From the NCBI GenBank assembly GCA_030145385.1, contig JAQYVU010000004.1, positions 1 through 64,000 of the forward strand: a stretch of DNA of 64,000 bases, read 5' to 3'. Positions 1 to 9,076 of the stretch are shown one piece after another. The notes below the pieces were generated by a model. That model was not told the DNA's origin. It did not search any database and was given only the letters and a program-made list of their open reading frames with translations. A program made the position numbers and the translations under genes. The first letter of the stretch is position 1, and each line of letters begins with the position of its first letter. Source of the DNA: Desulfococcaceae bacterium. Lineage in GTDB: Bacteria > Desulfobacterota > Desulfobacteria > Desulfobacterales > Desulfosalsimonadaceae.

Positions 1-17
1 TTTGGCGACGCCATCAA
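1..17 (-). repeat. terminal end of a MITE-like repeat (partial)
   Basis: Read on the minus strand this is TTGATGGCGTCGCCAAA, matching the terminal inverted repeat of the elements at 3095-3224 and 22771-22924. The TGA inside it is the stop codon of the efflux pump gene. The rest of the element lies outside the window. Confidence 0.45.
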
Positions 18-3000
18 TGTTTGATTTTAAAGAATAATGTATAAAGCACCGGCACCACAATCAGGGTCAGCACGGTGGCAAATGCCAGGCCGAACATGAT
101 GGTGACAGCCATGGAAACAAACATGGCATCCGTGATCAGGGGGATCATTCCGCAAATAGTAGTGATGGATGTCATCATCACCGGTCGCATTCTGTCAACG
201 GATGAATCATGCACGGCTTCCAATGGGTCCTGGCCGCTTTTGATTTTAGCGTCAATCTGGTCAATCAGCACCACTGCATTTTTGATCAGCATGCCGATGA
301 GGCTGTAAACGCCGAGGATGGCAAGAAAGCTGAAGTTCTGACCAAATGCCAGCAGTCCGCCGGTAATACCGACCAGGGCCAGGGGAATGGTCAGGATAAT
401 GATCAGCGGCTGCCGGATCGCGTTAAACAGGGCCACCAGAATGAAAAACATTCCAATCAGCACCACCGGCAAATATTTTTGTACGGAAGTCCGGCCATTT
501 AAGGACTCTTCATACACGCCTTCCCATTCCAGGGTGTATCCAGCCGGCAGGGTAATGGCCTTAATATCCGGTCCAATGCGTGCTAATACGGTATCAGCGG
601 TAACGCCCATCACTGGCTCACACTGGGCGCGGATGACCCGGCGACGATCGTAACGCCTTAAAACGGGATCTTCCCATTGAATCGTGTTGTTTGCGACAAC
701 CTGTTGTAACGGTACACTTTTTTCACTGCTCCCCCAAACCGGCAGGGAACCTAATGAATCAATGCCTGTTGACGCATATTTAACGCGAACCGGGATGAGT
801 TCATTTCCTTCGCGATATATATCCACTGTTAGTCCGTCGGTAGCACTCTGGAGCGCATAGGCGATGTCCTGACGTTCCACGCCGGCTTGCCGGGCCTTTC
901 GCTGGGAATAGTCAACATCCATGGTCATGACCCGTTCCCGCCAGTCATCACAGATATTTTTGGTTAGCGGATCCGCTCGCATGATTTGTTTGGCCTGATC
1001 GGCCAGACCGCGAAGAACCAGAGGGTCCGGCCCGGTGAAGCGGGCCTCGATATCATAATCCGCGTTTGGCCCGGAAATGTATTTCCACAGATGCGGCTCT
1101 CCTTCGGGCAGGTTTTCAGCAAACCAGTTCTCCATGTGTACGATCAATTCATCTATTTTCTGAAAATCATGAACATTAACGATGATTTCTCCAAATGAAT
1201 TGTTCGGTGTTTCCGGTGTGATGGATACTGCAAATCGTGGAGGCCCCTGTCCAATGCAGGAGGTATAATTCTTCACCTCAGGCAGGGTGCTTAAATACTG
1301 CTCAACCTTTTTCATGTCTTCGGAAACAATATCAAGCCGGGTGCCTTCCGGCCGGCGGTAATCAATGAAAAACTGGGGTTTATCTGAAGCCGCAAAAAAT
1401 ATTTTGGACACATTTCCAAAACCGATAATAGCCGCTATCAGCATGACAAGCATGAGCAGAAGCGTAGAAAAGCGGTGTTTTAATGAAAATGATAAAATTT
1501 TTCGGTAAATCCGGTAAGGCCGGCTGGAGTGCGGGGTTGCCCGGGATGCCTTGGGCGAAAGTTTTAAAAAATAATGACAAAACAGCGGTGTCTGGGTCAT
1601 GGCCAGCACCCAGCTGATAATCAATGCCACAGATACCACCTGGAACAGGCTGGCACAGAATTCTCCCACATTGCTCGGCGCCATGTAAATCGGTAAAAAT
1701 GCCAGACACGCAATTATGGTGGCCCCTAAAAGCGGCCAGGCTGTCTGGGCCGGTGGCCTGGAAACGGCTGTTTCCCGATCATCACCGCGTTGCAGCCGGA
1801 CCAGTGAGCCCTCGGTCACGACAATCGCATTGTCCACAATCATACCCATCACCAGAATCAGGGCGGCAATGGAAATCCGCTGCAGATCAATACCCCAGAT
1901 CAGCATAATGATCAGTGTGCCCATGATGGAAAGAACCAGGTTGGCGGCGATAATCAGGCCGCTGCGCAATCCCATGGTGACCAGCAAAACACCGACGACA
2001 ATGCCGATGGATTCAGCCAGGTTGGTCATGAATTTTGAAATGGATTGCTGGACCATTTTGGACTGGTAATAAACCCCGTCAACATGGATTCCTACGGGCA
2101 GTTCCAGAATCAGTTCATCCAGCCGCGCCTGAACGGCATCCCCCATGACAACGACATTGGCTCCATTTGATGCGGAAATGCCCATGCCGATGGCCGGCAG
2201 TCCGTCAAACCGCATAAGCGGTTCAGACGGCGTCACATATTCCCGGCTGATTTGTGCAAGATCCTTTAACCGGAATTGTTCTTCTTCCGCACCCTGAATG
2301 AGCAGATCCCCGATGTCTTTTGTTGATAGAAATGAATTTGTTGAATTCAGACGAATCCGGTATTCTCCGGCTTCCAATGCCCCCTGATTAATTATCTTAT
2401 TCTGACGTTGGAGGGTTTCAAAAATTCGCCCCGGGGTCACCCCCAGTTTCGCACAGGTGCTCTGGTCTATTTTAATAAAGATGCATTCGGTTTGGATTCC
2501 GAAAAGATCTATTTTCTCAACATTTTTAACCAGCATCAACTCCCGTTTGATAAAATCGGTCGCCCGTTCAAGGTCTGCATTGGAAAACCCGTCTCCGGTC
2601 AAAGCCAGAAAAATTCCGTATACATCACTGTAATCATCATACACAATGGACGGCCCGGCGCCGGAGGGCAATTGGCCCTGGGCCCGATCCACCTTTCGCC
2701 GGAGGATATCCCATAGCTGCTGGATGACATCTGTTTGGTTGTATTCATATAGATCCACATATACCATGGAGACCCCGGCGCGGGACTCGGAACGGATGGT
2801 TTCCACCTCATCCGACGCCTGGACCGCTTCTTCGATGACCCGGGTTACCTGTTGTTCCACTTCATGGGGCGATGCCCCCGGGTATGGCGTTACGACCAGT
2901 GCTGTTTTAATGGTAAACACCGGGTCTTCCAGTTTGCCGATATGCATGTAGGTATATATTCCACCTGCAAAAATGAGAAACAGGGCAAATATGGTAATGA

Positions 3001-3034
3001 CACGATTTTTAAGTGCAAATTCGGAAAGGTTCAT
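14..3034 (-). CDS. RND-family efflux pump, inner-membrane permease
   Basis: This 1006-residue protein has the length and layout of AcrB/MexB-type resistance-nodulation-division pumps. A first membrane helix lies at about residues 10-30, a large periplasmic loop follows, a helix bundle sits at about 340-530, and the pattern then repeats. In the TM4 region Asp401 (MIVDNAIVV) matches one of the two proton-relay aspartates of AcrB; the second is replaced by Asn. In TM10 Lys918 (LIKNAVVLID) matches the relay lysine. It exchanges protons for export of drugs, lipids or metals; the substrate cannot be read. It lies downstream of its periplasmic adaptor, separated by a MITE-like repeat. No outer-membrane factor gene is visible, and one could lie left of the window. 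Its stop codon TGA is part of the repeat at the window edge. Confidence 0.9.
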   Translation of the reverse strand: MNLSEFALKNRVITIFALFLIFAGGIYTYMHIGKLEDPVFTIKTALVVTPYPGASPHEVEQQVTRVIEEAVQASDEVETIRSESRAGVSMVYVDLYEYNQTDVIQQLWDILRRKVDRAQGQLPSGAGPSIVYDDYSDVYGIFLALTGDGFSNADLERATDFIKRELMLVKNVEKIDLFGIQTECIFIKIDQSTCAKLGVTPGRIFETLQRQNKIINQGALEAGEYRIRLNSTNSFLSTKDIGDLLIQGAEEEQFRLKDLAQISREYVTPSEPLMRFDGLPAIGMGISASNGANVVVMGDAVQARLDELILELPVGIHVDGVYYQSKMVQQSISKFMTNLAESIGIVVGVLLVTMGLRSGLIIAANLVLSIMGTLIIMLIWGIDLQRISIAALILVMGMIVDNAIVVTEGSLVRLQRGDDRETAVSRPPAQTAWPLLGATIIACLAFLPIYMAPSNVGEFCASLFQVVSVALIISWVLAMTQTPLFCHYFLKLSPKASRATPHSSRPYRIYRKILSFSLKHRFSTLLLMLVMLIAAIIGFGNVSKIFFAASDKPQFFIDYRRPEGTRLDIVSEDMKKVEQYLSTLPEVKNYTSCIGQGPPRFAVSITPETPNNSFGEIIVNVHDFQKIDELIVHMENWFAENLPEGEPHLWKYISGPNADYDIEARFTGPDPLVLRGLADQAKQIMRADPLTKNICDDWRERVMTMDVDYSQRKARQAGVERQDIAYALQSATDGLTVDIYREGNELIPVRVKYASTGIDSLGSLPVWGSSEKSVPLQQVVANNTIQWEDPVLRRYDRRRVIRAQCEPVMGVTADTVLARIGPDIKAITLPAGYTLEWEGVYEESLNGRTSVQKYLPVVLIGMFFILVALFNAIRQPLIIILTIPLALVGITGGLLAFGQNFSFLAILGVYSLIGMLIKNAVVLIDQIDAKIKSGQDPLEAVHDSSVDRMRPVMMTSITTICGMIPLITDAMFVSMAVTIMFGLAFATVLTLIVVPVLYTLFFKIKH

Positions 3035-3094
3035 TTAGTGAATATTCTCCTGTGAAATCGCTTCACGATTACTTTTTTTGAAAAACAACTGTTT

Positions 3095-3224
3095 TTGATG
3101 GCAAAGAAAAAAGAATCAAATCCAAGGCGCGCATGTCCTGAGGAATAAGGCGTACTTTTCGTACGCTGAATGACAAAGGACGAAGCGCAACGCAGGAGTT
3201 GGTCTTTTTGCGAAGCCAGCATCA
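3095..3224. repeat. MITE-like palindromic repeat between efflux genes
   Basis: The left end has TTGATGGC followed by an AAAAAAG run. The right end, read in reverse, has TGATGCTGGCTTCGCAAAAAG. Inside is GCGTAC-TTTTC-GTACGC within a wider GTCCT/AGGAC pair. The ends resemble those of 22771-22924. The element separates the adaptor and pump genes, and its right end supplies the adaptor's TGA stop. An open frame of 64 codons across it is not convincing as a gene. Confidence 0.55.
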
Positions 3225-4373
3225 TAATTCATTGCCCACATTGGTTGAACTCGGTGATGTAATCAGGCGGATTTTCTGATTCTTGGTCAGAGAATTAACC
3301 CCGGCAACAACCATCCACTGCCCGGCGAAAATATCCCCGGAAATTTTAAGATTGCCGTCTTTAGCAAATCCGTTGACACTGACCGGTTTTTTGGTCAATT
3401 TTCCGGTATCCGGATCCGCGATCCAGGTAAAACTTTGACGGGTGTGATCATTTCCAACGGCAGACACCGGAACAATAAAGAAGTTCTTTGGTTCTTTTAA
3501 AGAGATGCCGATGGTTACTTCTGCCGACATTCCTGGCCGGATCAGCACACTTTCATCATCTTTTATGGTGAGGGTTAATGGATAGGTGTGGTTGGAAGGA
3601 TTCGGCTGTTTGCCGACTTCCTTGAATCGGGCTGAAAATGTTTTTCCCGGCAACGCATCAAACCGGCATATGTAGGATTCAAAACAATCAATATCCGGCA
3701 GCATGTTTTCAGGGAGTGCAACTTCCATCTCTATTGCAGAAAGATCCATCATGGAAATGACAGGCTGGCCGGCGGCAACAATCTGATGATTTTCAACAAA
3801 TTCCTTATCCACATACCCTGAAAATGGCGCATATAGGGTAGTGTCTTTTAAAGCGTTTTGAGCGGTTTTCAGGTTTTCCGTATCCGTGCGCACCTGGGCC
3901 CCGGCCATTTCAAAAGTCGCTTTGATTTGATCATAAGTGGCTTTGGCTGCAGCATTTTCTTTAATCAACTGCTCATATCGTTTGTACTGAAGTCTGCTTT
4001 CTGAAAGTTGTGCTTTGGATGCATCCAGTCGCGCCTTTAATGTTTTGATTTGAATGTCAAAATCGCGAGGATCAATTTTAGCGATCACGGCATTGCTTTC
4101 AATATACTGGCCGGTTTCCGCGTTAAGCATGATCAAAGGTCCACCTACACGAAAGGAAAGTTGTGTATCCTGTGATGCTTTGGGTGTTCCCGGAAAAATA
4201 CGGCTTGATTGCCCGTTTGAGGATTGGAGGCAAATCGCCTTTATCGGTCTGATGACCTGTTGAATGTTTTTTGCCATGGCATCCTCGTCGCCTTTACCGC
4301 ATGCGCATAAAAAAAATAACATCAGTGTGAATGCGGTAAAAAGTTTTACTTTAAAATTATTACTGGGTTTCAT
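3222..4373 (-). CDS. RND efflux periplasmic adaptor lipoprotein (membrane fusion protein)
   Basis: This 383-residue HlyD/AcrA-type adaptor links the inner-membrane pump to an outer-membrane channel. The N-terminus is a lipoprotein signal ending FFLCAC, so Cys is probably lipidated. A biotinyl-lipoyl-like half follows (FRVGGPLIMLNAETGQYI), then a coiled-coil hairpin at about residues 110-175 (rich in K, Q, A). The second lipoyl half is DTTLYAPFSGYVDKEF, followed by beta-barrel domains. It is transcribed leftward with the 98-residue gene upstream and the pump downstream. The repeat at 3095-3224 begins at its stop codon, which that repeat supplies. Confidence 0.88.
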   Translation of the reverse strand: MKPSNNFKVKLFTAFTLMLFFLCACGKGDEDAMAKNIQQVIRPIKAICLQSSNGQSSRIFPGTPKASQDTQLSFRVGGPLIMLNAETGQYIESNAVIAKIDPRDFDIQIKTLKARLDASKAQLSESRLQYKRYEQLIKENAAAKATYDQIKATFEMAGAQVRTDTENLKTAQNALKDTTLYAPFSGYVDKEFVENHQIVAAGQPVISMMDLSAIEMEVALPENMLPDIDCFESYICRFDALPGKTFSARFKEVGKQPNPSNHTYPLTLTIKDDESVLIRPGMSAEVTIGISLKEPKNFFIVPVSAVGNDHTRQSFTWIADPDTGKLTKKPVSVNGFAKDGNLKISGDIFAGQWMVVAGVNSLTKNQKIRLITSPSSTNVGNEL

Positions 4374-4446
4374 TTATCTTTTTCCTTTCTTAATCTCTTG
4401 TTAAACAGCCATGGGTTTAATTTGATGATTATTCTCTATCGTGTTT

Positions 4447-4532
4447 AAGATAAAGTTTTTGGCCAGGATAGAGGGAGGAAGCTGTATAGGGTATACCGCG
4501 ACGATCGATAACGCCGCCAAAAACTTTATCTT
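4447..4532. repeat. 17-bp perfect inverted repeat element
   Basis: AAGATAAAGTTTTTGGC (4447-4463) is exactly complementary to 4516-4532, with 52 bases between that include smaller symmetry (ATCGAT). It ends two bases from the stop codon of the 98-residue gene, so it could work as a transcript-end hairpin or be a small mobile palindrome. It differs in sequence from the TTGATGGC repeats nearby. Confidence 0.6.
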
Positions 4533-4534
4533 GA

Positions 4535-4831
4535 CTATATGCCTTTTAAAATAACAGGCTGCCATGCATCCCGGTTCACCATGCCGATAGTGCGAAATGT
4601 TTCAGACAGAAGAATCGCCAGGTTTGTGACTTTCTTGTTTGCTGAATTCTTTAAAGAAGCCAGATGAATTGACCAGTCATTTTCAACATTTTCATTTTTT
4701 AACAAAGCAATGAGTATATTTGGATCGTGTGCTTTATTTAATTTGTCTTTAAACTGTTGGAACAGGATCGTTATTTGATCTTTGTCCGACAGGTTAAAAA
4801 GCCGGATGCGTATAATTTCCAGTTTGGTCAT
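4535..4831 (-). CDS. 98-residue protein of unknown function, first gene of the efflux operon
   Basis: I do not recognise this family. It is a soluble, mostly helical-looking 98-residue protein with no signal peptide or membrane segment and no cysteines. The start is supported by an AAAGGA ribosome site about seven bases upstream. It lies between the adaptor gene and the divergent sigma-54 regulator, with a sigma-54-type promoter 53-68 bases upstream, so it is probably co-regulated with the efflux pump. It could be a small cytoplasmic accessory or regulator; that is a guess from position only. Confidence 0.6.
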   Translation of the reverse strand: MTKLEIIRIRLFNLSDKDQITILFQQFKDKLNKAHDPNILIALLKNENVENDWSIHLASLKNSANKKVTNLAILLSETFRTIGMVNRDAWQPVILKGI

Positions 4832-4883
4832 TTGTTATTCCTTTCATTTTCGTTTTCACGAAATCGGGTTTTTTATAAAGCAT

Positions 4884-4899
4884 TGCTAAATCCATGCCA
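4884..4899 (-). promoter_or_regulatory. putative sigma-54 (-24/-12) promoter of the efflux operon
   Basis: On the minus strand the sequence is TGGCATGGATTTAGCA. It keeps GG and GC at the required 11-base spacing and matches TGGCACG-N4-TTGCW with few changes. It would start transcription near 4873, upstream of the 98-residue gene, next to a divergent sigma-54 activator. Confidence 0.5.
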
Positions 4900-4956
4900 A
4901 AATTAAATTCTAATTAATATTAGATAGTTGTGTTTTTTTTAATAATAAAAAGTGTT

Positions 4957-5021
4957 GTATTTGATATTTTAAAGTTTCGTATGTGATATTTTTATGCTAA
5001 AAATGTTATATTTGATATTTA
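4957..5021. promoter_or_regulatory. three direct repeats, probable enhancer/operator sites
   Basis: Three copies of a GTATTTGATATTT-like unit begin at 4957, 4979 and 5008. They lie just upstream of the regulator's start and about 60-140 bases upstream of the divergent sigma-54 promoter, the usual place for activator sites. The region is very AT-rich, so some similarity could be chance. Confidence 0.45.
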
Positions 5022-5033
5022 ATGAGGTGGAGT

Positions 5034-6578
5034 ATGAAAATCGATGACATGACATTTTTTCATGAAGGCACCATGCGGATCTGTGGGAGTCTTGATATAG
5101 ATGAGGTGTTGCAGGATTGCTTGGTGTTTATGAAACACTATATGCCGGTAAATCTCATTCAGCTCTGTGTATATGAAGAAGAATTAAAGGGCGTTCGGGT
5201 CGTCGGCACGGCAACGGATATTGCTTTTAGAAAAACGGATTCAGTCATTCCATTGTCTGAAGCAGCCATTACATTCATGGAAGAAGAACAGGATAAAATC
5301 GTCAAGATTGATGATATATTCGAGCATCCGATTGCCCATGATGTATGTTTGGCAATGGGTTTAAGTGATGTATCAAGCATTGCCCTGCATCTTCAGGTAA
5401 AAAATGTGGGCATGGGGGTGGTGGGCATTATGACAAAACATCCCAATCGATTCACAGACGAGCATGCCCGGCTTCTGGCGTTGCTCCATGATCCGTTTGC
5501 CATTGCCATGTCCAATACCCTGCGCTTTCAGGAAGTCGTCCGCCTGCAAAGCCTGCTCAAGGATGACAATCAATACCTGAACCGGGAATTGCATCATCTC
5601 TCCGGCGATGAAATCATTGGCGAACATTTCGGGCTCCGTAATGTGATGGAGCAGGTTCAGCAGGTTGCTCCGCTTAACAGCCAGGTGCTGCTGTTGGGCG
5701 AAACCGGGGTGGGCAAGGAGGTGATTGCCAATGCCATTCACTATTCCTCCCCCCGCCGTAACGGCCCTTTGATAAAGGTCAACTGCGGCGCGATTCCGGA
5801 AAATCTTTTGGACAGCGAATTGTTTGGTCATGAAAAAGGCGCGTTTACCGGTGCCCTGGAACGAAAAAGGGGACGGTTTGAACGGGCGCATACCGGCACC
5901 ATTTTTTTAGACGAGATTGGAGAGCTTCCGCCGGCCGCCCAGGTGAGATTGCTGAGGGTGCTGGAAAACCGGGAAATTGAGCGGGTCGGCGGTACTGAAA
6001 CAATTAGCGTGGATGTACGAATTATTGCGGCCACCAACCGGAATTTGTCGGAAATGGTGCAGTCAAAAGAATTCCGCGAAGACCTCTGGTTTCGCTTAAA
6101 TGTGTTTCCCATCACCATTCCGCCCCTGCGGCTCCGAAAGGCGGACATTCCGGCGCTGGTGAATTATTTTATTGAACGCAAAACCCGAGAAATGAAACTC
6201 CGGTATCGTCCGGTTCCCGCTCCCGGGGAAATGGAACGGCTGCAGCACTATGAATGGCCGGGCAATGTCCGGGAACTGGAAAATACAGTGGAACGTGAAT
6301 TGATCCGCCACCAGGCCCGAAATCCCGATGAACCGCTTCGGTTTCAGGATTTTGAGAATATAACGGCACCCACCTCCGGACCGTTGGTTTCGCTGTCGCC
6401 AGAAGAAGACCTGTTGAACCTGGATGAAATGACCCGGATGCACATCAGTCGGGTGATGGAAAAAACCAGCGGGAAAATCCAGGGAAACGACGGGGCCGCC
6501 GCCATCCTCGGCATTCATCCCAGCACCCTGCGCCACCGGATGCGAAAATTGGGAATTTCGTTTGGGAGACAGAGTTGA
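5034..6578 (+). CDS. sigma-54-dependent transcriptional activator (GAF-AAA-HTH)
   Basis: This protein of about 514 residues activates RNA polymerase containing sigma-54. An N-terminal GAF-like sensor (about 1-170) would bind a small ligand. The AAA+ domain (about 190-420) has Walker A GETGVGKE near 222, the sigma-54 contact loop GAFTGA near 268 and Walker B GTIFLDEIGE. A Fis-type helix-turn-helix ends the protein (AAAILGIHPSTLRHRMRKLG). I chose the ATG at 5034, which follows a GAGGTGG ribosome site, over the in-frame ATG at 5022. It is divergent from the efflux operon and the likely controller of it. There is no receiver domain, so it is probably ligand-gated rather than phosphorylated. Confidence 0.88.
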   Translation: MKIDDMTFFHEGTMRICGSLDIDEVLQDCLVFMKHYMPVNLIQLCVYEEELKGVRVVGTATDIAFRKTDSVIPLSEAAITFMEEEQDKIVKIDDIFEHPIAHDVCLAMGLSDVSSIALHLQVKNVGMGVVGIMTKHPNRFTDEHARLLALLHDPFAIAMSNTLRFQEVVRLQSLLKDDNQYLNRELHHLSGDEIIGEHFGLRNVMEQVQQVAPLNSQVLLLGETGVGKEVIANAIHYSSPRRNGPLIKVNCGAIPENLLDSELFGHEKGAFTGALERKRGRFERAHTGTIFLDEIGELPPAAQVRLLRVLENREIERVGGTETISVDVRIIAATNRNLSEMVQSKEFREDLWFRLNVFPITIPPLRLRKADIPALVNYFIERKTREMKLRYRPVPAPGEMERLQHYEWPGNVRELENTVERELIRHQARNPDEPLRFQDFENITAPTSGPLVSLSPEEDLLNLDEMTRMHISRVMEKTSGKIQGNDGAAAILGIHPSTLRHRMRKLGISFGRQS

Positions 6579-6656
6579 TGGATTAAATGAATTATCCTTT
6601 CGGTAAGTAGTCTGTAAACGTGATTCGGATCTTCAAGTACTTTCGGGAATGGAGCC

Positions 6657-7712
6657 TTACCGTCCGCCAAACATCAGCTTTCCTGCAATTCGCCACCTTC
6701 GAAGTCGACTGAGCCTGACGAGTCCTATACAGAAAAACCAGGTGATCATGGCCGGAGCTATAGACGCAATCGGCCCCAATGGAAGTTCAATCGCTTTCCA
6801 TGCTTTGAGCAGGAGGTATAGAGGTACAATATGCGCCAGATAGATCCCGAAGGTGTCCTTGCCCTGCTTTGCTAATCCCTCCATACCGGGAAGTCCTTTT
6901 TTTTCCCAATAGACACATACAACCAGGACAAAGGTCGGGGCGATGAACTGGAAAGGCAGGCCGGGCAGGAGAAAGTAGTGGCGGACTATGTCCCCATATA
7001 ATTGCACCTCGGAACTGATCGCCTGCCGAAAAAGTAAAAAGCTGATGACAGTCAGCAGGCCCAATAAGGAGATATGCTTGCAAAGCAATTCAAGACGATC
7101 AGGTGCGGCCGCCAGGTACACTCCCCAGAAATAAAACATAGCCCAGGCAATGCAAATTTTTCCAAAATGCCATTCAAAAAAATGATGGTCATTGCCATGC
7201 GTCATCAACAGGTGACTTGATAAGCCATAAAAACATATACTGAATATCATTGCCACGGCCATAACGATTTCAGGCCCGCGATTTTTAAGACAACGGATAA
7301 GGAGTTTGTGCAGAAGCAGAAATTGCATAAGCACGAATACAAACCAGAGATGAATGTATCCGGTGAGAAGATACCACAGGGTTTTCATGGTCCAGATGGG
7401 CCAGCCCCAAAGTAAATTGAAAAAGATCATGTAAATGATGTTCCAAGTCAAAAACGGAATCAGGATTGTCGAGACTTTGCTGAGAGTAAATGCAAGCCAG
7501 GTGCTGTCAGTAGTGGCAGAAGATTTTTGCGCCAGGTATCCGGAAATGACGAAAAACATGGGCACCGCAAAAGTCAGCACCACGGCCGGGATCTCTGCCC
7601 AGCTGGCAAATCGCCCTTGTGACATGGCCATGACATTGAGTGAATGCCAGGCAACGATCACCGCCATTGCCAGGGTTCTTCCTGTTTCTATCCAAAGTAT
7701 ATTTCGATTCAT
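6657..7712 (-). CDS. acyltransferase family 3 integral membrane protein
   Basis: A 351-residue membrane protein with about ten hydrophobic helices and the usual acyltransferase-3 start: WIETGRTLAMAVIVAWHSLN places the conserved His in helix one. Family members transfer acetyl or other acyl groups to sugars, lipids or peptides at the cytoplasmic membrane. It stands alone on the minus strand between the efflux regulator and a methyltransferase, with no carbohydrate genes nearby, so its acceptor is unknown. Confidence 0.8.
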   Translation of the reverse strand: MNRNILWIETGRTLAMAVIVAWHSLNVMAMSQGRFASWAEIPAVVLTFAVPMFFVISGYLAQKSSATTDSTWLAFTLSKVSTILIPFLTWNIIYMIFFNLLWGWPIWTMKTLWYLLTGYIHLWFVFVLMQFLLLHKLLIRCLKNRGPEIVMAVAMIFSICFYGLSSHLLMTHGNDHHFFEWHFGKICIAWAMFYFWGVYLAAAPDRLELLCKHISLLGLLTVISFLLFRQAISSEVQLYGDIVRHYFLLPGLPFQFIAPTFVLVVCVYWEKKGLPGMEGLAKQGKDTFGIYLAHIVPLYLLLKAWKAIELPLGPIASIAPAMITWFFCIGLVRLSRLRRWRIAGKLMFGGR

Positions 7713-7936
7713 ATCCTGGTCTCCGGTTTGCGAGTTATAAGTGGCATGAATGCCTCTTTTTATTCTAACGTGAAATCAGACACAAGAATAAATGATAAAC
7801 ATGTATTTCTTTGCCGTCTATTGTCCATTCAGGTTGAATTTTACAATATTTATAAGATGTGGTATTTTCCATATCTTGCATGAGATGATGTTGCTGAGAG
7901 TCTCAAAGAGATTGAATCAATGGAGTTTAAATTAAA

Positions 7937-9037
7937 ATGACTGATTTTGCACAAAAGATGACGGATATTCTTAACTATGGTGCGTTAAATCTGGCCATGG
8001 GGATTGGGTATAAAAACCAGATTTTTGATGTTTTAGAAGATGTAAATAAACCGGTGACTATTAAAGAATTATCCGATACATCCGGGTTGAGCCCACGATA
8101 TCTCAGAGAATGGCTGGGGATAATGGTAACTGGCAAGATCATTGAATTAGTACAAGCCGAAGATGCTGAAAATACATATTTTTTGCCGCCGGAACATGCC
8201 TCCTTTCTGACCCGCAAGTCCGGAAACAATAACCTGGGCGTTTATACCCAGGAAATTCCGCTGCTCACATCCTGTTCAATGGAATCGGTGAACAAAGGCT
8301 TTCAAACAGGAGAAGGAATCCCCTTTTCACAATATCCGGATTTTCAACAGTTCATGGGAGAACTGGCTGATGCCAAACACGAGCAGGTGCTGACTCAGCA
8401 TTTTTTGCCGTCGGTGGATAATGGAAAACTGCTTGAACGACTTAAAGACGGCATTCGGGTCTGCGATCTTGGCTGCGGCGAGGGCGTTGCATTAAATATC
8501 ATGGCCAAAGCGTTTCCGAAAAGTACGTTTGTAGGAATCGATAATCATGGAGCTGCCATTGATAAGGGTTTGAAAGCGGCCCGGGAGATAGGGGTGTTCA
8601 ATGTGGTTTATAAAAAACAGGATGCTGCGAAAATTGCTGGCAATAAGGAGTTTTACCAGCAGTTTGATTACATTACCGCTTTTGATGCCATCCATGACCA
8701 GAGCCATCCGTTGGAAGCGTTAAAAGGCATTTTTTATATGCTGGCACCGGGCGGACTTTTTTCAATGATCGATATCAAGGCGTTTTCAAATCATGCGGAA
8801 AACCTGGATCATCCTATGGGGGCGTTTTTATATACCGTAAGCCTGATGCATTGCATGCCCATCGGATTAAATGATAACGGCACCGGGCTGGGCATGATGT
8901 GGGGCCGGGAGCAGGCAGAAGAGATGCTTAAAGAAGCCGGATTTGAACACGTTGAAGTCATAGAAATGGAACATGATGGGTTTAATTTGCATTATTTGTG
9001 CCGGGTATCATCGGTAAGGTTAAAGGCCGAAGACTGA
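7937..9037 (+). CDS. SAM-dependent methyltransferase with N-terminal winged-helix domain
   Basis: This 366-residue protein begins with a winged-helix dimerisation region (about 20-95, VTIKELSDTSGLSPRYLREW), as in small-molecule O- or N-methyltransferases. The Rossmann fold follows, with SAM motif VCDLGCGEGVALNIMAKAF near residue 175 and acidic residue GIDNH at the end of strand two. The later motif LKGIFYMLAPGGLFSMID is typical of class I methyltransferases. A second methyltransferase and a molybdopterin oxidoreductase follow on the same strand with short gaps, suggesting an operon. The substrate is unknown. Confidence 0.85.
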   Translation: MTDFAQKMTDILNYGALNLAMGIGYKNQIFDVLEDVNKPVTIKELSDTSGLSPRYLREWLGIMVTGKIIELVQAEDAENTYFLPPEHASFLTRKSGNNNLGVYTQEIPLLTSCSMESVNKGFQTGEGIPFSQYPDFQQFMGELADAKHEQVLTQHFLPSVDNGKLLERLKDGIRVCDLGCGEGVALNIMAKAFPKSTFVGIDNHGAAIDKGLKAAREIGVFNVVYKKQDAAKIAGNKEFYQQFDYITAFDAIHDQSHPLEALKGIFYMLAPGGLFSMIDIKAFSNHAENLDHPMGAFLYTVSLMHCMPIGLNDNGTGLGMMWGREQAEEMLKEAGFEHVEVIEMEHDGFNLHYLCRVSSVRLKAED

Positions 9038-9076
9038 AGGCTGAAGTAAAAAAATGAAATATAAACAGGCGAAAAA

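Noticed and set aside
3031-3225. 64-codon open frame between the efflux genes
   Set aside because: It lies almost wholly inside the MITE-like repeat, has no ribosome site and a composition unlike the neighbouring genes.
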